Shown here: piece by piece, positions 1 through 13,359 of the stretch
How positions within the stretch are numbered: the stretch's first letter is position 1
How the letters are laid out: each line of letters starts with the position of its first letter
Assembly (NCBI RefSeq): GCF_021155765.1
Contig: NC_060112.1
Coordinates: 11,842,001 to 11,906,000, forward strand
Direction of reading: 5' to 3'
From: Diprion similis
Taxonomy: Eukaryota; Arthropoda; Insecta; Hymenoptera; Diprionidae
Length of the DNA: 64,000 bases
Notes under the pieces: model-generated
The model's input: the letters and a program-made list of their open reading frames with translations, nothing else
Databases searched by the model: none
Told to the model about the DNA's origin: nothing
Made by a program: the position numbers and the translations under genes

Positions 1-956
1 TACAGAATTCCTGGAACGAATGTCGGCAGTTATAGTTAGAACTGAAGTATATCTATATTATACATATATATGTATATGTATGTATAGATAGGATAAATGT
101 ACATAATATATAATTATATTTTAAATTACATTGTTACACGGAATATTAACAGTACATAAAAGTAAACAAACAAAAAAAAAAGAAAGAAAGAAACATGTTT
201 ATGTATGCGCATAGTCAGTGATGAGTGCCTAAGTATTTTTATATCGTAAGCGAAGAAAATCAGTAAATGTAATTATAACAATCCATACTGTTGGAGTTTT
301 TTTATCTATAAAGATCCAAACCAGTTTTATACCAATGATCATTTCTTGAAAAATCAATGTCTCTGTCATTTATATGGTGACTCGTGACAACTCCAAGAGT
401 AATTGGGTAACAATTTGATGCAACGATAATTACTGGATTATGGGTATTATTGTGGGTATGTACATAAAATGTACTGCTTACAACATTTCAAAATTGTGTG
501 TTATCAAGAAGGCGTTTTATTCATGGGAACCAGATATTAGGTAAAAACTGCACATAAAGTATTTACAAGTGATAAATTAATGAAAAAATACGTTAATAAT
601 ATCTTCTGTTCTGTATTTACGAGTTGGTAGTGTGTACTATTTATTACAGTAGCTTACACTTTCAATTTCTGCTTAGTTACTAGTGCAATAAGAGTCTGGC
701 CGATCATTAATCGCTACTCTTTCATCCAAGACATAGTTGAAGGTCTTATAATTAAAAAAAAAATCGTGACTCATTTCGGATAGTTAATAAATAAAATTAA
801 ACGCAACAATCGTAAAATGGGTCGTAAGTATTGAGAAATGATAGTGCACAAATAAATTTTGTTTAAATCAGTGAAAATCGATGTGAATTAAGTTATTTTT
901 AGTTTCGTAAACTGGGGCTGCATAAAAAACTTTCTGAGGTAAAACAAGAAATAAAT
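1..956. other. 3' flank of DCTN3, no gene seen
   Basis: AT-rich DNA downstream of the minus-strand dynactin gene. I see no coding exon. On the minus strand an AATAAA hexamer (TTTATT on the plus strand) lies at 640-645, about 310 nt past the DCTN3 stop, with another at 516-521; either could end the transcript. A short (TA)n-like tract lies at about 60-85. Confidence 0.5.
640..645 (-). terminator. candidate poly(A) signal of DCTN3
   Basis: AATAAA on the minus strand, about 310 nt beyond the stop codon. It is one of several AT-rich candidates; cleavage-site data would decide. Confidence 0.3.
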
Positions 957-1523
957 CTAATCCAATGGCTTGACCGGTATCGCCGCATTTTCAGCAGCTG
1001 TTACCGCAGCATCTAAAATGATAAGTGATCTAGAAATATTGTTTATAACAGAATTATATTTAGCGATAACATCACAAATTTCACTTGTAAGTTCCTCCGA
1101 TTCATCGTGCAGTTTTGTGTATGACAGTGTCAAGTTATTCAACTTGTGTGTTGCTTCAGGCACGCTGCGAAACCGTTCTGATTCCAATACCGGTAGAAGT
1201 TCTTCCATTTTAGTTAACAGACGAGCATTTTCCCTCAGTTCAGGTTCTAAGGTGAGTATAAGTTCCGCTCTTGCTTCCATTTGAAGATCCGAATTCTCGA
1301 AATTAGGATCCAAATAAGAATCCAACTCCCCAATTCGTTTCACAACTGCGTTTGCTTTTTCTCGCCCAGAATACGACGACGAAATCAGAGTATGAGCATG
1401 GAGAAGACTGTCGACAACCGAATTTTCTGTCGGTGGATCATCGATCTGTGGCTTATTCCCATGACTAAAAACTTGATTCTCCAACTCTGCAACTCTCTCC
1501 TCCAGTAGCTCTATGCTGGACAT
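957..1523 (-). CDS. DCTN3: dynactin subunit 3 (p24)
   Basis: Intronless ORF of 188 codons plus stop, starting at ATG 1523-1521 and ending at TAG 959-957. Dynactin p24 is a small, largely helical subunit of the shoulder/sidearm of dynactin, the cofactor that lets cytoplasmic dynein bind cargo and move along microtubules. The length is close to that of vertebrate p24 (about 186 residues). The layout also matches: an N-terminal heptad-rich helix (LEERVAELENQV, residues 7-18), a YLDP motif near residue 70 (SYLDPNF), a central helical region with LLPVLESERFRSVPE, and a C-terminal tail ending IPVKPLD. Leu/Glu/Lys heptads through most of the chain fit coiled coil. It is divergent from Hs6st on the plus strand, with start codons 1.7 kb apart, so the interval may carry both promoters. 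The absence of introns is unlike the neighbouring genes. The family call rests on recognition of the whole sequence pattern. Confidence 0.85.
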   Translation of the reverse strand: MSSIELLEERVAELENQVFSHGNKPQIDDPPTENSVVDSLLHAHTLISSSYSGREKANAVVKRIGELDSYLDPNFENSDLQMEARAELILTLEPELRENARLLTKMEELLPVLESERFRSVPEATHKLNNLTLSYTKLHDESEELTSEICDVIAKYNSVINNISRSLIILDAAVTAAENAAIPVKPLD

Positions 1524-3203
1524 TCTACAACCAGAGGAACAGTAAATGTAATAAAAAAATTAATACCTTGAAGGTAAATATGAATGCATATAAAATTATT
1601 AATACGCTAATAATCCTGACTTTGAATTTTGTGACGCATTTACTCAGTTGCCATAAAAAATATGGCAACACAAGGCACACCGTGCTTTTGAAATAAAGAG
1701 TCTAACGACTAGAATAATATTCTCTTGATTGAAAAGTGATAACACCAAAATCACAAATGATAGAAAAGTTCAACGGTCCAACTTGAACATGGACTTCGTT
1801 TGGAATCGCTGAATAGTACCATGTGTTGCAAAAGACCGAAACAAAGTTATCCGTTAGTAGTTATATTATTATAAGAACGTCTTCGATGAGATAATTTACA
1901 CACTATGCAAAGTGAATTTGAAAGAAATCGCAACGAGATGGATAACCTCGTGAAATAATCATAGTAATTAGTAACGAACGCTGAAATATTGACCGATCAA
2001 TTTTTACTAAGTTGAGGTTATGTCGGGCGTTACTCGATCTGATTTCTACTCACGTTGGACGTTCTTACAGAAATTGGCTACTTTGATTTTCGAAATAACA
2101 GCCTGACAGTACTTGGTAAACCGTGAAATCAGTGCGAGAAACTTTCTACGCTCTTAACGTGAACGTTAGCCAATTTTGCGCTAATTTGACACCTGTCATT
2201 CACCCTTCTGACAGATCATGCGAAAACTGAGATCAAAGATGGCGACCAATAGACTTGCGCTATCCCCCCCCCCCCCTGCCGTGTGACACAGTGCCTATCG
2301 TCTTACTCGAGTATAGCTCGCTGAAACATAATAGTACCGACCCGCATGGTGAAAAGGAAAAGAATTCCTCTCTTATGCAGTGGCATAATGCTTTTATGAC
2401 ACTTCTTCAAGATGATGTTGGCCAGGATTAGCGAGGTTATTTTTCTATCGTAGGTAAGATCGGGGTCTGTAAATGTAGGCCCAGTCCTTGATTACGCGCA
2501 TTCCGGGATAAATTCGAATAAACTACCGGTCGAAGATAAATATAATACGTTCGACCGTTCGGCGTATTCTATTTTTGAATCGTATAGCGGTACTCGCAGA
2601 CCTGCGAAAAGCGGAGAAGAATTCGCGAGCGTGAGGATACGCGGGTAAATTGCGTGAAAAGTCTACAATCCGGCAAAGTTTTTCTCGCGCGTTAAGGTAG
2701 CCTTGAATGTATAAATATCATTGTGATTATACACAGCTTCTCATCGGGGTGAACAGAATGTGTTTGTATAAAGTTTGGTGCTACATATAAACATAAACAT
2801 CGGTACAATATGCTTTAAACAACGAAATCGATATCTGAAGCCGTAATAAGACCCGTAAATTATCAAATAACTGGAGGATTGTTTCCAATACCCGTCCAAC
2901 TAATAACCACCAAGTTGGGAAACGTTACGGGGATCGCTTTGCGTCGCAATGGTTAAATAGTTGTAAACAGTCCTTGCCTTATCTACAGATCACTCCCAGC
3001 TTGGCGGGGGCGACGAGAAGTGAAGCAGACGGAGCAAGACCGAGCAGACCAAGCAGAGTAAAGAATCGAATAGTGGGGGGGCAACGCCGTCATGGCTGAC
3101 ATGTGTGGATTGTGTGGCCTGCAGGCGACGAGGTGAACAGGCGCGAGTGTTCCAGGTTCGTCCGCGTTGAAAACGCGCGTTTCTTAAGTGAATATGGAGA
3201 GAA
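1524..3203. promoter_or_regulatory. head-to-head intergenic region DCTN3 / Hs6st
   Basis: No coding exon seen. The interval separates two divergent start codons and so should contain both promoters and the 5' UTRs. A run of 12-14 C residues lies at about 2265-2278. The stretch from about 2500 to 3200 is CpG-richer than the flanks and probably belongs to the Hs6st promoter and 5' UTR. I could not place a transcription start. Confidence 0.45.
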
Positions 3204-3235
3204 ATGGGCCGGGGATTGAAGGTGGAAGTCGCTAG
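3194..3235 (+). promoter_or_regulatory. short uORF overlapping the Hs6st start
   Basis: An ATG at 3194 opens a 13-codon frame ending in TAG at 3233-3235, out of frame with Hs6st and overlapping the first Hs6st ATG at 3204. If the upstream ATG is used it would favour initiation at the later in-frame ATG at 3285, which still precedes the membrane anchor. This is seen directly in sequence; any effect on translation is inference. Confidence 0.4.
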
Positions 3236-6200
3236 CGACCGAAAGGCTGCCAGCCAGGGAGACAGATGGGCGAAATCTAACAGGATGGAGCCCAGGGTGT
3301 GGAGGACTCGGCTCCGCGGCGTCGCGGGCATCTGCCTGGTCTTGGCATTGACGGGTATCGTGTATTTGGGATATTTCTGCCCCGACCACGTTTGTGCCTT
3401 GACCAACCGTGATCTCAAGGAGTCCACGCGTCTCTCTGAGGGTTTCACATCCGGGGTTGTCGACAGGAACTTCCAGGGTCACCCCTCTTTCAAACTTCAG
3501 AGCATTCAGGGCAGTCTCGCCTACGAGGATGTCATCAACGACACGTTTCAATTCGACATCAATGCCCACGATGTTATGGTCTTTTTACACATACAGAAAA
3601 CCGGTAAGAAATATTTTACACCTGTACCCAGTATACCCACTCAATATTCAATTGTTTCTCGATCACACTGGCTTGTTAGAAAACTCAGTGTGAACCATGG
3701 GTAAAATTCAGCTTCAAACGTATCGTCAGATTCAATTTGCTTGCTCCATGCTGCGACAAAAGTTAAACCTGTCAAGGGCAACGAAGTTCAGTAATATTTG
3801 ACACTGGACAACCGTATGCAATTCATTGTTTACTCAAGCAAAGTATGCTCTCAATGTTGCGTTATTTTAACATTACTAAGTTCAGCCACACAACAATTTA
3901 TTTCATTCCCTGTTAAGATTTTGATTTAATTGCATTTCAAAAACGGGCTTAACGTGGAGAAATGTTTTTGTAAACATTCAAAATCGATTTGTGGAAAAAC
4001 GTGACATTACATTAAGTTTAATAAACCAGTTTCACCGTCGGCATCGACCATTTGCGGCCATCCTAGGTCGATACGACCCCAGAAACTAATGTGTTTTTGA
4101 CGGAACGAAAAATAACAGTGGCCACAAAGGGTTAACAGAATCTTTATAAGAAACTTGGTCCAGATACTATTATTGTGTACAACAGTACCCAGATCTGTTT
4201 ATCTGAGAAAAACTGAAATTATCCCAGTGATTCACTGCTTCAAGAGCGATGTTTTTCACATAGAATTATCTTATAAGAATACAGAAAATCTAATTAAAAA
4301 TAGAATGATGACTATTGTGTATCATATTTTCCTTTCTTTTTTAATACTCTTCATTGGCCGTGTGATTTACAATTGTGTTTATGTAATGCTTTACGTTAGA
4401 ATGTATAAATTATCACATCCGCAAAGCACAATGATAAGTGACGCAAGTTGTTTAAAGTGAGATATATTCGTACCCAACTTTGCACTTTGGGTTTGCAACA
4501 GTTGACTAGTGGCCTGAGGCTACTACTGGGTCGAGCTCAGAAATAGCAGTTGCTTATTTTCTTGTTAGCCGATTTCTTGCGTCATTCAATTCAATAATTT
4601 ACCACTTAACTATTTGAGAGTTGAAGAACTGTAGCCAACTGCTGAGAAATTGTTATCAATAAATTGACTACGTCTTGCAGTATCTCTTTGAGAAAATAGA
4701 GAAATACCTAACTTGTTATGTAACTCTCACTGTGATTTTCGGTAAGAAGTAAGAGAGAGAGAAAGAAGGATTACATAATCAGCTACACGTGCCAAAAATT
4801 CCATATATATTTGCCCTTTTTACTTTCTCTAAATTTAAATGGCAAGTCTTCAGCGTCAAAGAGTTTGCCTTGAGACCTATTTATGTTACACTTATTGTTA
4901 GCCTCATAAGATAAAAAAATCCTACAAAAATATCGGAATATAAATTTGTGTATAATTTTACAATTATCCCAGTAAAGTCTGACCTTGTTCCAATCTGAAA
5001 ACTAATGATTTTGATCAGTAAATAGTAAACCAACTTTTAGAAATTCAGAGAATCACAAAATTACTGAAAATTTTTCATATATCCGTTATAACTAAATGTC
5101 TCTGAAGTCGTTTTAAATTTTCAAAACAATGATTTAAGTTTTCATATTTCATTCCATTAACATTACTTACTTCAATCTGGTCAAGTTTAGCAAATTAATT
5201 GTAGGTTTACAAAACATGATGACTGGGCATCAAATTTCAGTACCGATTCTTTAAACAAGTTCTGCACATTCTCTAGGCAAAGTTTTTACAATTATGTAGC
5301 AAGGGATAAATATCATTTGAAAGTTCAACTCTGTAATGGACACAATGCAATTGAAACACAAATTTCAGAAAAACACCAAGTTTTGTGATGCAATTTTTAT
5401 GTTTGCATATACTTTCGCATTTAAACAACTTCAAAGTAATTATCGATGCTAAGTTGCGTTGAAAAGTATATTTCTGAGGTAAACGATATTTTTTCCATAG
5501 TTTTTCACCACAAGTTAACTTGACTGAAAATTTCCTGGGAAAGTCTACCATCAAAATGAAAACATTGTATTCTCTGATTGCAGGAGGTACATTATTTGGT
5601 AAACACCTGGTGCGCGATTTGGATCTGCAAAGACCGTGCTCGTGTCATAGACGGCGAAAACGTTGCTCCTGTTTTCGTCCAAACCGGAACGAGAATTGGT
5701 TATTTTCTCGGTATTCAACAGGCTGGAAGTGTGGCCTACATGCGGATTGGACAGAACTGACGAATTGCGTTGATTCAGAATTAAATAAGATAGAACCGGC
5801 AGGAGTGAGGAGAAGATATTTTTACATAACAATTATCAGAGATCCAGTAGCAAGATATTTGTCGGAGTTCAGACATGTGCAACGAGGTGCCACGTGGCGA
5901 GGAGCGAGACATTGGTGTGGGGGCACTCAGGCCAATATACCTCAATGTTATTCAGAGCCAAATTGGCAAGGAGTTACGTTAGAAGAGGTCAGTCTGATAA
6001 AAATAAAACTAACTAATTTCGTTCTGAAATTCCGAAAAGTAACAGAACATTTGGGTTTGTTATTTGTGCACTTATCTAACTAATTGATCGCTCATAATTA
6101 GGTGATCTTAATTCTTTCCAGTAACGACTAGTATATGAAGAGCTTATCTTTAGCATTTCATACACCACTTGCTTTGGTAATTCATTATGCTTTCTCTTAT

Positions 6201-8785
6201 CACTTCAGTCCTCTGTTAAGCATTTGAGCCTTAGGTTCTGTTTTCCTCCTCATACTTGTAAGCAGATATGCACTGACATACAGAAAGTGAACACATTTAT
6301 GACTGTTCCATGAATTAAAGCTTCACATATACTAATTGGTGCCTTTTTCTCCATTTCATTACAGTTCATGCAGTGTCCTCACAACTTGGCAAGCAATCGT
6401 CAGACTCGGATGCTTGCTGATCTGTCCATCGTAGGATGCTACAACTCGACACTAAATCGAACGGAGAGAGATCGTCTCATGCTTGAAAGTGCCCAGCGTA
6501 ATTTATTATCCATGCCGTTCTTCATGCTTACTGAGTACCAAAAGGTGAGAAAACCGTTTTATGTTATTTTAATACTGAAGTGGTCATAATTCATTTTGGG
6601 TCGTCATTAATGTTATTCGTTATTGTTAATCGCTGATAACGCAAAGCAAGCTTCAGTTGCACATGGTAACCCAATCATCCGCTTCCTATTCTCCCATTTC
6701 TACGCATTGCAAATCTGATGTATCCCAGCCTTGAAGGTCACTTGATATCACACAGATTGCTGAAATTGCAAACCATTCTACTTAGATCTGCAATGTACAA
6801 CTTTCTACAAGCTGAAAAGATGCCCAGTGCTTCAGGAAAGTTCTGAAAATATCCTTGTATACATCTGTTCAAAATAATTCCAGAAACGTCCTGGAAATTT
6901 TACTCACAGCTTACACATTTTCATGGTCTTATTTCCATGATCTTAACCTTCCGAATTTTATTGATTTGCTCTGATTTTATTCTTCTAATCTATGTTGTTA
7001 CATATTTAGGGAAGCCAGAATTCTTCAAGTTATCATGTTTCTGCGTTATCAGGGTTCATCAGGCGTAAAATGTCTCTTTGATACCACACGCGCTTTTTGT
7101 AGAGTACAAATTGTCTAGTGAAAAAACGCGGACAATCATAAAAAAAAGACACTGATAAAATAAAAGTCTTAAATTTTTAAAGCAATACTCTATATAACTA
7201 CGTTTACAATTTTTTCTCACCTTTCCGTTTTGATAATTTGGGTAATATCGATTCCAAAAATTAAGTTTACAATTAGTAATGAATTAAGAGTCAGGCCCAA
7301 CCGATTCATTCTTTTATCGTAAATTTATTAAAATAAATTCTCAATTTGCATGATTTAGTTTATTCTGCAATCATATTTCGGTTACTTTTGCGGTTATTTT
7401 ATTTCGCGTGAAATACCGATTTTGTTAACTGCCAAGTACTAAAATATATCGTTCAGCTGACATGAAATTACAACTGTTTCAACAGCCGCTGTCTTTAAAA
7501 TTCGTCTGACAAATATCTTGAAATTGTGTCTCCTTCAATTAAAATTGAGTCTGAAATTCCCTCTCATTAATTCATGCCAACCCTTTTATCCTACTCATAA
7601 TTTCTGCACTAATAATTTTAAAAATACCTTATCATTTCCGAGACTTTGGGCCGTGGAAACATCATGTACTTGCATTGGCAAAAAGGCGCAAAGACAATCG
7701 ATCGTTTATGGTTGACTAGTAGCAACAAATCTGATCAACAACTGATTTTTAATTGGAACAAAATTTGAGTTTATATTGTTGTGTCAAATGATTTCAGCAG
7801 CATCCAACTGAAATCATTAAAATATTATGAAGCTGAAATTGGTCTTATTATCTTTTAGTATCTGTATCGAATTTCAGATTTTTCCATCTACTTTCATAGA
7901 TCCTTAGGTTTATAAAATAGCGGTATAACAGCATGGCTAATTATTACATGAGGCACATCATCTTGCAAACTATACACAGTGTTAGGCTTCAAATTGATGT
8001 TTATCTATTCTTGTCCCTGTTCAAGAATAATGGCCGTAATATAAATATTTATGAGAAACCTTCTGAGCCATGTGTGTCCCATTCCTGCCTCATTCCTCTT
8101 ACCCAGCCTACCATTCAATTGTTTATTTGGGATTTTGGTCTACGTTCACGTCAACCCGTTAAAACTTATGGTCTCTGTATTCTGTACTTGACTGCTAATT
8201 GCTACTTAATCTTGGCGAAATAAATTCTATTTCTGAAGTGACAAGTGTATGATTGTGAAGTACACATACGGTGATACTTTCTCGGTGCAATTTAACAATA
8301 CAGAAGCTCTGAAGATTTCGCATTTATATTTTAATTGTACGTAAAATATATTTATACTAACCATGAAAGATGTGAATCCATTTTGTAAAATGGAATCAAG
8401 AGGCGGACTCCGTTTAACTCGCAATAAATGTTGCAAATATTCGATATTGGATTTTATCGTTCTCTAGGTTGGGCAGTATTCGTTTGAGGAAACATTTGGC
8501 ATGCGATTTGCAGTAGCGTTTAAGCAACACAATGCAACACTAAGTGCGGCAACAAGGGCGACGCTTAGTAAAGAGCAGCTTGATGCTGTGGAACGGCTCA
8601 ACGGGCTGGACCTGAAGCTGTATAAATTTGCAAAGACACATATGTTTCAACGTTACACGATGATTAGGGATCGTGATCCACATTTTGTTGACAGGTTTAA
8701 ACATTTGGGCGAATTGTTGTCGCGACCAAGTGTCACAGAGTTCAACTGGGATTCTGTTATTGAAGATACAACAGATAACGACTAG
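3204..8785 (+). CDS. Hs6st: heparan sulfate 6-O-sulfotransferase
   Basis: Four coding exons: 3204-3603, 5584-5987, 6365-6544 and 8468-8785, all with GT..AG introns; the join is 434 codons including TAG (433 aa). The enzyme transfers sulfate from PAPS to the 6-OH of glucosamine in heparan sulfate in the Golgi, tuning FGF and other ligand signalling. It is a type II protein: short basic cytoplasmic tail, signal anchor at about residues 40-58, then lumenal catalytic domain. The 5'-phosphosulfate loop is HIQKTGG (129-135), split by intron 1. The GLHADWTEL block (184-192), with its conserved His, follows. The 3'-phosphate motif is IIRDPVARYLSEFRHV (217-232), then RGATW. Exon 3 carries the family block LADLSIVGCYN and exon 4 the conserved QYSFEETFGMRF. 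The start could be 3204 or the Met codon at 3285. Splice phases are 1, 0, 0. The C terminus is shorter than the long Lys/Arg-rich tail of vertebrate HS6ST1. Confidence 0.93.
3604..8467 (+). other. introns of Hs6st
   Basis: Intron 1 is 3604-5583 (2.0 kb), intron 2 is 5988-6364 (377 bp) and intron 3 is 6545-8467 (1.9 kb); exons 2 and 3 lie between them. All start with GT and end with AG. I see only AT-rich noncoding DNA; short open frames in introns 1 and 3 lack any family resemblance. A purine-rich (GA)n patch lies near 4745-4770. Confidence 0.7.
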
Positions 8786-9884
8786 TATTAATGTAAATAA
8801 GATAACATTTCGAAATTTCCCCCTATTATCGTCTGAGCAATTTATGTTGTTCGGTTGATTACCCAGTGATTGTAAAATAGCACTTAATTACGCTAAACGA
8901 AAAGTGCTTATTAATCTGAACTGTAACTATGACCAAATTATATGCGCAAAATCAATTTACTTACAGAAATATGTCTGATTTTATTAGGTGCACACATTTT
9001 TTTTGTTTGCTAAATTTTTTACCCTTACTGTATTAGAGAATTTGTTGTAAAGTTTACCTTTACATATAGTTAAAACTCAAAGAAATGCGCATTGAGTGAC
9101 GCTGATAAAACTACCAGCACTCCTCCTTATTTATTTTTCGTTTTTTTTTTTTAAGCTTTTGCAACAACTTATTTTATACAATACTGTGTTTTTAAATCAT
9201 ATAATATACTTTTATGCCGCTATTTTGAACTTGACATAATTAACTAGGATCGAATGACTGAAACTCTATGCTGTGTAAATTTCACGACTGTTCAATTTGT
9301 TTCACCTTGACAAGCTTTAACGGGAAGTTAGTATATTTAAATACGGCTGCTATACACTTGAAACGAAAATACGAGTTGCTTTCCCATTGGTCAATTAGTT
9401 GGTACATTGAAACATTTGAATATCGTCAAAGTACATGAAACAAATAGTAAGAAAAGGTTGTCGAAATTTCATCCAATTTTCTTTTTTTTCAAACCAACTG
9501 TAAAAGCATTCATTTGTTGTTCCTAAAACTAAGTTTTTGTAAAATCTTGATCTCTGGCTCAGAATATGAAAGAAAAACAAGTTTTAAATATTAGATTTTC
9601 ACGATTAGCTTATTCGATAATATGCAGGAATCGGAGATTGGATGTCAGTAGGAAGTCATTTCTATAGTCTTATGGAAATCTCAAATCAGTATGCAACCCA
9701 CAGTGAGTAACAGGAAGGTTGAAACATAAAAACTTGAACCTGACTCGATTTCAGAATCATTGTATTCAATATGATCATCTTATCCTTTTTTTTAGTTTTT
9801 GTTTCTTTAACATGTTGAATCGAAATCGTATATAGAGTTGACATTTTATTTTGTATATATATATATTAAGATTGTATATTTTTA

Positions 9885-9890
9885 AATAAA
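9885..9890 (+). terminator. candidate poly(A) signal of Hs6st
   Basis: AATAAA about 1.1 kb past the Hs6st stop, followed by T-rich DNA. A 3' UTR of this size is plausible, but the region is AT-rich and other signals are possible. Confidence 0.3.
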
Positions 9891-11040
9891 TAATTTGCAT
9901 TGCTGTTTCAAACAAAGCAGTATTAGGTTTAATAGAGAGAGTCTCGAGCGTTCAGGCTGTCTGTGATAAATTTTTCTTGCCTTATCGCGTTTTCAGAAAC
10001 ATTCACTAATTTTTTTTCCCTTATTATCCTTTATTACTTTTTCTACTTTACGATCAACTCCATTTAATACTGAAGTCTTGCACATGCATTTCTCTGTATC
10101 AAGTTGAGCACACTTACGAAAGTGTAAATTCTTTACCACAGGGTAGAAAACACCAGTGAATTACATAAATGATACGTATTTAAGCTTTATTATTCCAAAG
10201 AGATTGTACATAATAATATCTTCATGTGTGAATGTTCTAAAATGCGATAACACGCTGTAAAATTTATGCACATATGTATTTAGGTTCAACATTTTTCAGT
10301 GTAGATTATTATTTTCTGATAAATTCTTTATAATACGGATTATTATTAGTAAATTATCAGTAACCATTCATCCAAGATAATCGGATGTAGATTAACTTTG
10401 GAAAGGAATACGAAAATCAGTTGAAAGGCAATGTACACAGATTGGAGTCAATATTATATAGCGTTACGTCGGAATTCGTGGATCGTTCATATCATTATAC
10501 TTTCATTTTAGATAATGGTAAGCCGAAATAGTGATAAATGTAATTAAAAGATGAGTAAGTAATTAGTATCATGTGTACGCATTTTGTCTTATGTTGTATA
10601 TAAGAATTAGCGACCTGTGAATTGTCAGTATCCTTAAAATATGTAGATAAAAACCTTTGATTATTATAGTTTCGAGGAATCTTTCGTTTCCATAAATTTT
10701 ATAACAAATTGCATTATAGGCTAGTACATTACGTAAAAATGTTGAACTTTCCAAACAGTATTTGATTTCAATATATTTTCCGCTCGTGTCTATTGAATTT
10801 GAATGCAAATCAAAAATGAAAGTGAGTTGTCTAGAATAGTAATAATGAACGTTGTAAGTGCAATAAGACTCGCTGGGTTACCACAATAATAGTTATCTCA
10901 TATACCAACCAGTCATGAAACATAGAAACATATAATATGTAATATAGGTAATAAGATAATGTCGTAAAGAAATTGTTTCTCAAAAATACTTTAGGCTTTT
11001 ACTATTATACGTTATTTAAACAAAAACAAACAAAATAAAA

Positions 11041-11041
11041 G

Positions 11042-11073
<32 letters not shown>

Positions 11074-11075
11074 GT
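11041..11075. repeat. (TA)n microsatellite
   Basis: Alternating TA with two TG interruptions, directly visible. Confidence 0.9.
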
Positions 11076-13190
11076 AATTTTTTTTTTTATTTCTATCGAA
11101 GAAAAGTTGTTATTAAAGTCAAGTACTTTTATGTTGAAACTATATTCTTATTAAATGTGATAGCCAAGTCTTTATTTTATTTCAATTTATGCGTAATACG
11201 TTGAAAAATTTTTTATTTACCGTATGTACGAGTGATATTAAACTTGTCTTCGTATGTCTTCCAAATAACGTTTCAATTTATACCTATAACTTGGTTATAC
11301 CTACTACGAAAATTTATCAGATTAATACCATAACACGAAATTTAATAACTACTTTTCTAGTAAAAATGCGAAAAGTAAAATAAACAGAAATACGACTGTA
11401 TGGTAGACATTTTTAGTTTAAATAATTTCATATGGATATTGTATAGCACACCATAGATAACAATAAGGAAATGTAATGTTAAGGACCAAAGATACACACT
11501 TACGTCTTTGCAAGCTTTCTCAAAGCTTGCATCACAAGCAATAATAAGAGACAGAGTTTTTATATATCATCACAAAGTAAATTTTGCATACAGTTTGGGT
11601 TAAGGAGGAAAAGAGAAACTAGCATAAGATCAAAAGAACAAGAAGAAATGAGAAAAAAGTATTGTAAAGATCTTTATGGTATCGCAAATGTGTCGTTTTA
11701 ATCAGCTTGAATCAAGGGTGTTCTGCAGGATATATACAGCTTGTGATAAAAATTTATTTGACACTTACTCAAGTGGAATATTTTCCCAGTAAATTTTTTT
11801 TCATTTAAGTACTGTTTCATTACATTCACTATACTGAACATCATTTTCAACTTAGCTATCAACAAAGGCAAAACATTGACCTGCTCTTTTACAAGTAACC
11901 TATGTAGTTTTTAAAACAAAATGGTCGGAGTCTCGATGATAATTAAATCGCCCCAATAAGGACTGGACACGAAAGTGAAGTCGAAAATTGTAAAAACACC
12001 ATCCGTAACTGCACAACGTCATTCAATGATATCTATTCGAAATTGTGCCATATCATTCTGTGTTTTGTATCTTCGTTGCATAATACCTTAGCTGTAGCTT
12101 AAGAAAAAGCATTTTGGTAGTCGAGCTAGAGATATATCACGTAAACAAAAATCGTTTTGTAGTTATCCGGTGTTTAAATAAGCAAATATCAATTGTCCCT
12201 GTAACAATTGAAGTTCTCAATCATAATCGTTGCAACTTTGTGACGAATTAAAGAAAAAAAAAAAAAAAAAAATTTGCATATTTTGTAAATGAGGCAAATT
12301 ACTGAATCAATTTTAAAAACTGCCTAACATTTATGGAACACAGAAAAAGAGTATCAAAATCAAAATATTTTTTTGTAAATGTTTTACTTCTCATTGTGAA
12401 TATAAAGAAAATAATAATTAATTAAATAACAAATGAAGTGCATCATTAACATAAGCTAGATACTTGAATGAAATAACTATTTGAATATAATTTGAATATT
12501 TCTATTATGTTCAGCTCCTAGGTCTTATGATACGATAAAAGTGTTCCTAGTGCATTTATCGACGTAACGCTTCGAACGTTATCATCATTATTGAACATTG
12601 TAAAACGTAATAACAACGCATAATTATCTATATCATAAATCAGATCATCACTACACGAGATTTAGTCAACGAATAAACCATGACGTCCGTTTAATGGAGC
12701 GAATAACAGGCCTAATGCCTTTCGTACCTTGTTTCAGCCAGTGTACATATTATACCATTAGTCATTAAGGATTCGGAAAATTATATAATAATAAGGATTG
12801 ACCGATACTACATAATTATATATAAACAAAACTAGGCTCACAAATGATCTAATCAATTACTAATTATGTAAACCTTCTAATAAAACCTGAAAATTCTGTT
12901 AACAATTTTTACAGCATTTATAGGGCTCAGACTAAATTTTCCATAATCCGTTTTACTGAGATTTATAACTAAACGAGCTTCGTTTATCCAGCAACATAAT
13001 TTCATTAGTTTTTTTTCTTGTTTTAATGTACAGTAGAAATAAAAAATATCATCATATTTGCCATCTCGAAAACTGCAGCTTCCAGGTCACATATGGTTTA
13101 CAATAAACTCTTTCTTCTTTTAACGATAATTGAAAGTAAATATTTAATCATTGTCTTGAGATATAATTTTAACTAATATTATGCTAGTTG

Positions 13191-13196
13191 TTTATT
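13191..13196 (-). terminator. candidate poly(A) signal of SPRYD7
   Basis: AATAAA on the minus strand, about 165 nt past the SPRYD7 stop codon. Confidence 0.4.
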
Positions 13197-13359
13197 ATAT
13201 TACATTGATAAATGCAGCATCATTAAAATATTTCACACTCACAGCCGTTGTGTGTCAACTTTGATCAGAAAATACTGTGTGAGCGTAACTGGGTTAGTTT
13301 CTCTTCTTATTGTTGAATGCTTTTCGTGTGTCCTTTTAATAGCCTGTGGAATACATATG

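Larger units (their letters stand above)
8786..13359. other. 3' UTR of Hs6st and intergenic DNA between convergent genes
   Basis: No coding exon seen in 4.6 kb. The left part should be the Hs6st 3' UTR and the right end the SPRYD7 3' UTR. It contains (TA)n at about 11041-11075, an A-run at about 12252-12270 and a small perfect hairpin at 11510-11530. Short open frames on both strands are AT-rich and resemble nothing I know. Confidence 0.5.

Noticed and set aside
970-1508. Plus-strand open frames opposite DCTN3
   Set aside because: They are antisense shadows of the recognised minus-strand gene and resemble nothing.
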